NCBI GenBank assembly: GCA_041749275.1
Contig: JBGTBQ010000156.1
Location: 1 to 31,991, forward strand
Source: JBGTBQ01 sp041749275
Lineage (GTDB): Bacteria; Acidobacteriota; Blastocatellia; Pyrinomonadales; Pyrinomonadaceae
Reading direction: 5' to 3'
DNA length: 31,991 bases
The translations under genes and the position numbers were made by a program. The notes under the pieces are model-generated. The model was not told the DNA's origin and did not search any database. It saw nothing but the letters and a program-made list of their open reading frames with translations. Of the stretch, positions 31,106 to 31,991 are shown piece after piece (the first letter of the stretch is position 1; each line of letters starts with the position of its first letter).

Positions 31106-31824
31106 TCGTGGAAATTAAAATCCTGTTCTGCATTCGATTGAATATTATTTTCATTCGGGGAATTTTCGTTCGATGTTTCAAATTGAAATTCGATCTTCTG
31201 TTGAACGATCTCATTTTTTGCCGGTTCGACTTTTTGAAAATTCGGCGATTCGCTTAGCTGATTTTCAAAGCTGTTTTCTTCAACTTGAAAATTGGAATTT
31301 GGAACTTGGAACTCCGAAAGCAATCCGGCATTTCTCAACGCGCCGCGAATCGCTTCGGCGATCACGTCCTTGACGGCTTCACTGCGGCGAAAGCGAACTT
31401 CGGTTTTTGCCGGATGAACATTGACATCAATCAATTTTCCGACTTCGATCAAAACTCGAGTCGCGGCTGAATCAGTTTTGTTTTTGGTCAGCAATTCCAC
31501 TTTGGCGACCGACGCAATCGAAGCCAGAGCTTCGCCGCGAAATCCCAATGTTTCGATTTTTCCCAAATCTTCGAGAGTTTTTATCTTCGATGTCGCGTGG
31601 CGTTCAAAGGCAAGAATCGCATCGTCTCGGAGCATTCCTTCGCCGTCGTCGGCAACCCGCATCAAACGCCGACCGCCGAGTTCGATGTCAATCTGAATGC
31701 GTTTCGCTCCCGCATCAATCGAATTTTCGACGAGTTCTTTGACGACCGAAGCCGGACGCTCGACGACCTCGCCCGCCGCGATTTGATTTGCCAGATTGTC
31801 GGGTAAAATTTTTATTTTGTTCAT
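30958..31824 (-). pseudogene. mutL: DNA mismatch repair protein MutL, N-terminal part with internal deletion and lost C-terminus
   Basis: The first ~125 residues are a normal MutL GHKL ATPase start: PDNLANQIAAGEVVERPASV, ELVENSIDAG with Glu34, DDGEGM, HATSKI and TLGFRGEALASIASV. At residues ~126-133 the frame jumps to LIDVNVHPAKTEVRF, a motif that lies near residue 300 in complete MutL. About 170 residues of the ATPase/transducer domain (including the GT motif IV region) are therefore missing. A low-complexity linker follows, rich in Asn, Ser, Phe and Glu (FQVPNSNFQVEE), partly from tandem AT-rich repeats. The C-terminal dimerisation/endonuclease domain is absent; the frame runs into GH2 antisense and ends at 30886. 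As written it cannot be a working MutL. Its ATG overlaps the hicA stop by ATGA. Confidence 0.85.
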
Positions 31825-31991
31825 TTCAGATTTTTAACAAATTCGTCAATACTGATATCGGTTTGTCTTAAAATTGCTCTGAGTGTTCCGCGATCTAATT
31901 CCTTATGCAAAGGAACGGTTGTCTGATTCGATGGATTTTCACGAACCAAGGTTATATGACTTCCGCGTTGCCGATAAATTACAAAGCCGAG
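31821..31991 (-). CDS. hicA: HicA-family toxin (mRNA interferase), 3' part only
   Basis: Only the last 56 residues are inside the window; the start lies beyond 31991. GFVIYRQRGSHITLVRENP, then TTVPLHKELDRGTLRAILRQ and TDISIDEFVKNLK, match the HicA (YcfA-like) fold, including the GSH histidine used for catalysis and the GTLRAILRQ helix. HicA normally degrades mRNA and is neutralised by HicB; no HicB is visible within the window. The TGA stop overlaps the mutL ATG (ATGA), implying translational coupling in the source genome. Base composition is AT-richer than the rest of the window, as for mutL. Confidence 0.85.
   Translation of the reverse strand, partial: LGFVIYRQRGSHITLVRENPSNQTTVPLHKELDRGTLRAILRQTDISIDEFVKNLK

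Overview
The window looks like high-GC accessory DNA from an Acidobacteriota member, possibly class Blastocatellia. This is inferred from gene content: an Oar-like TonB-dependent receptor with an N-terminal carboxypeptidase-regulatory domain and no SusD partner, a Pkn-type Ser/Thr kinase fused to TPRs, DUF1080 proteins, and many dispersed palindromic repeats. No rRNA, tRNA, CRISPR array, transposase or phage gene was seen.

Layout. Bases 1-296 are non-coding and carry a composite palindromic repeat. From 297 to 15804 every gene is on the minus strand. In transcription order they are pectate lyase PL10, glycerate 2-kinase, an MFS transporter, a GH28 polygalacturonase, a small unknown ORF, a GntR/FCD regulator, the aldolase-dehydrogenase fusion RhaEW, L-rhamnose isomerase RhaI, rhamnulokinase RhaB, a DUF1080 secreted protein, LutA and LutB. 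An AraC regulator (16075-16956, +) is divergent from PL10. A kinase-TPR protein (minus) follows, then a GH43-like protein (+), a 1216-aa TonB-dependent receptor (+) with a clear terminator, a six-hairpin-type glycosidase-like protein (+), a secreted HEFGH metalloprotease-like protein (minus) and a GH2 enzyme (+).

How it fits together (inference). This reads as a pectin / rhamnogalacturonan-I utilisation locus. Secreted PL10, GH28, GH43-like, six-hairpin and GH2 proteins would cut the polymer. The TonB receptor would take oligosaccharides across the outer membrane and the MFS protein would move sugars across the inner membrane. RhaI and RhaB would convert L-rhamnose to L-rhamnulose-1-phosphate. 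RhaEW would split it to DHAP plus L-lactaldehyde and oxidise the latter to L-lactate, and LutA/LutB (without a local LutC) would oxidise lactate to pyruvate. AraC and GntR regulators flank the catabolic block, and a 40-bp element is shared by the araC and TonB-receptor upstream regions.

The last kilobase differs. At 30954-30981 a (CGGATTG)4 heptamer tract is followed by visibly AT-richer DNA with the N-terminal part of mutL and a 3' fragment of hicA. Both the GH2 gene and mutL lose their C-terminal parts at this one point, so a chimeric contig join, or a real recombination at a repeat, is likely. mutL also has an internal in-frame deletion.

The non-coding DNA is dominated by at least four dispersed repeat families. 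They often touch, or even supply, stop and start codons of neighbouring genes. They are described separately.
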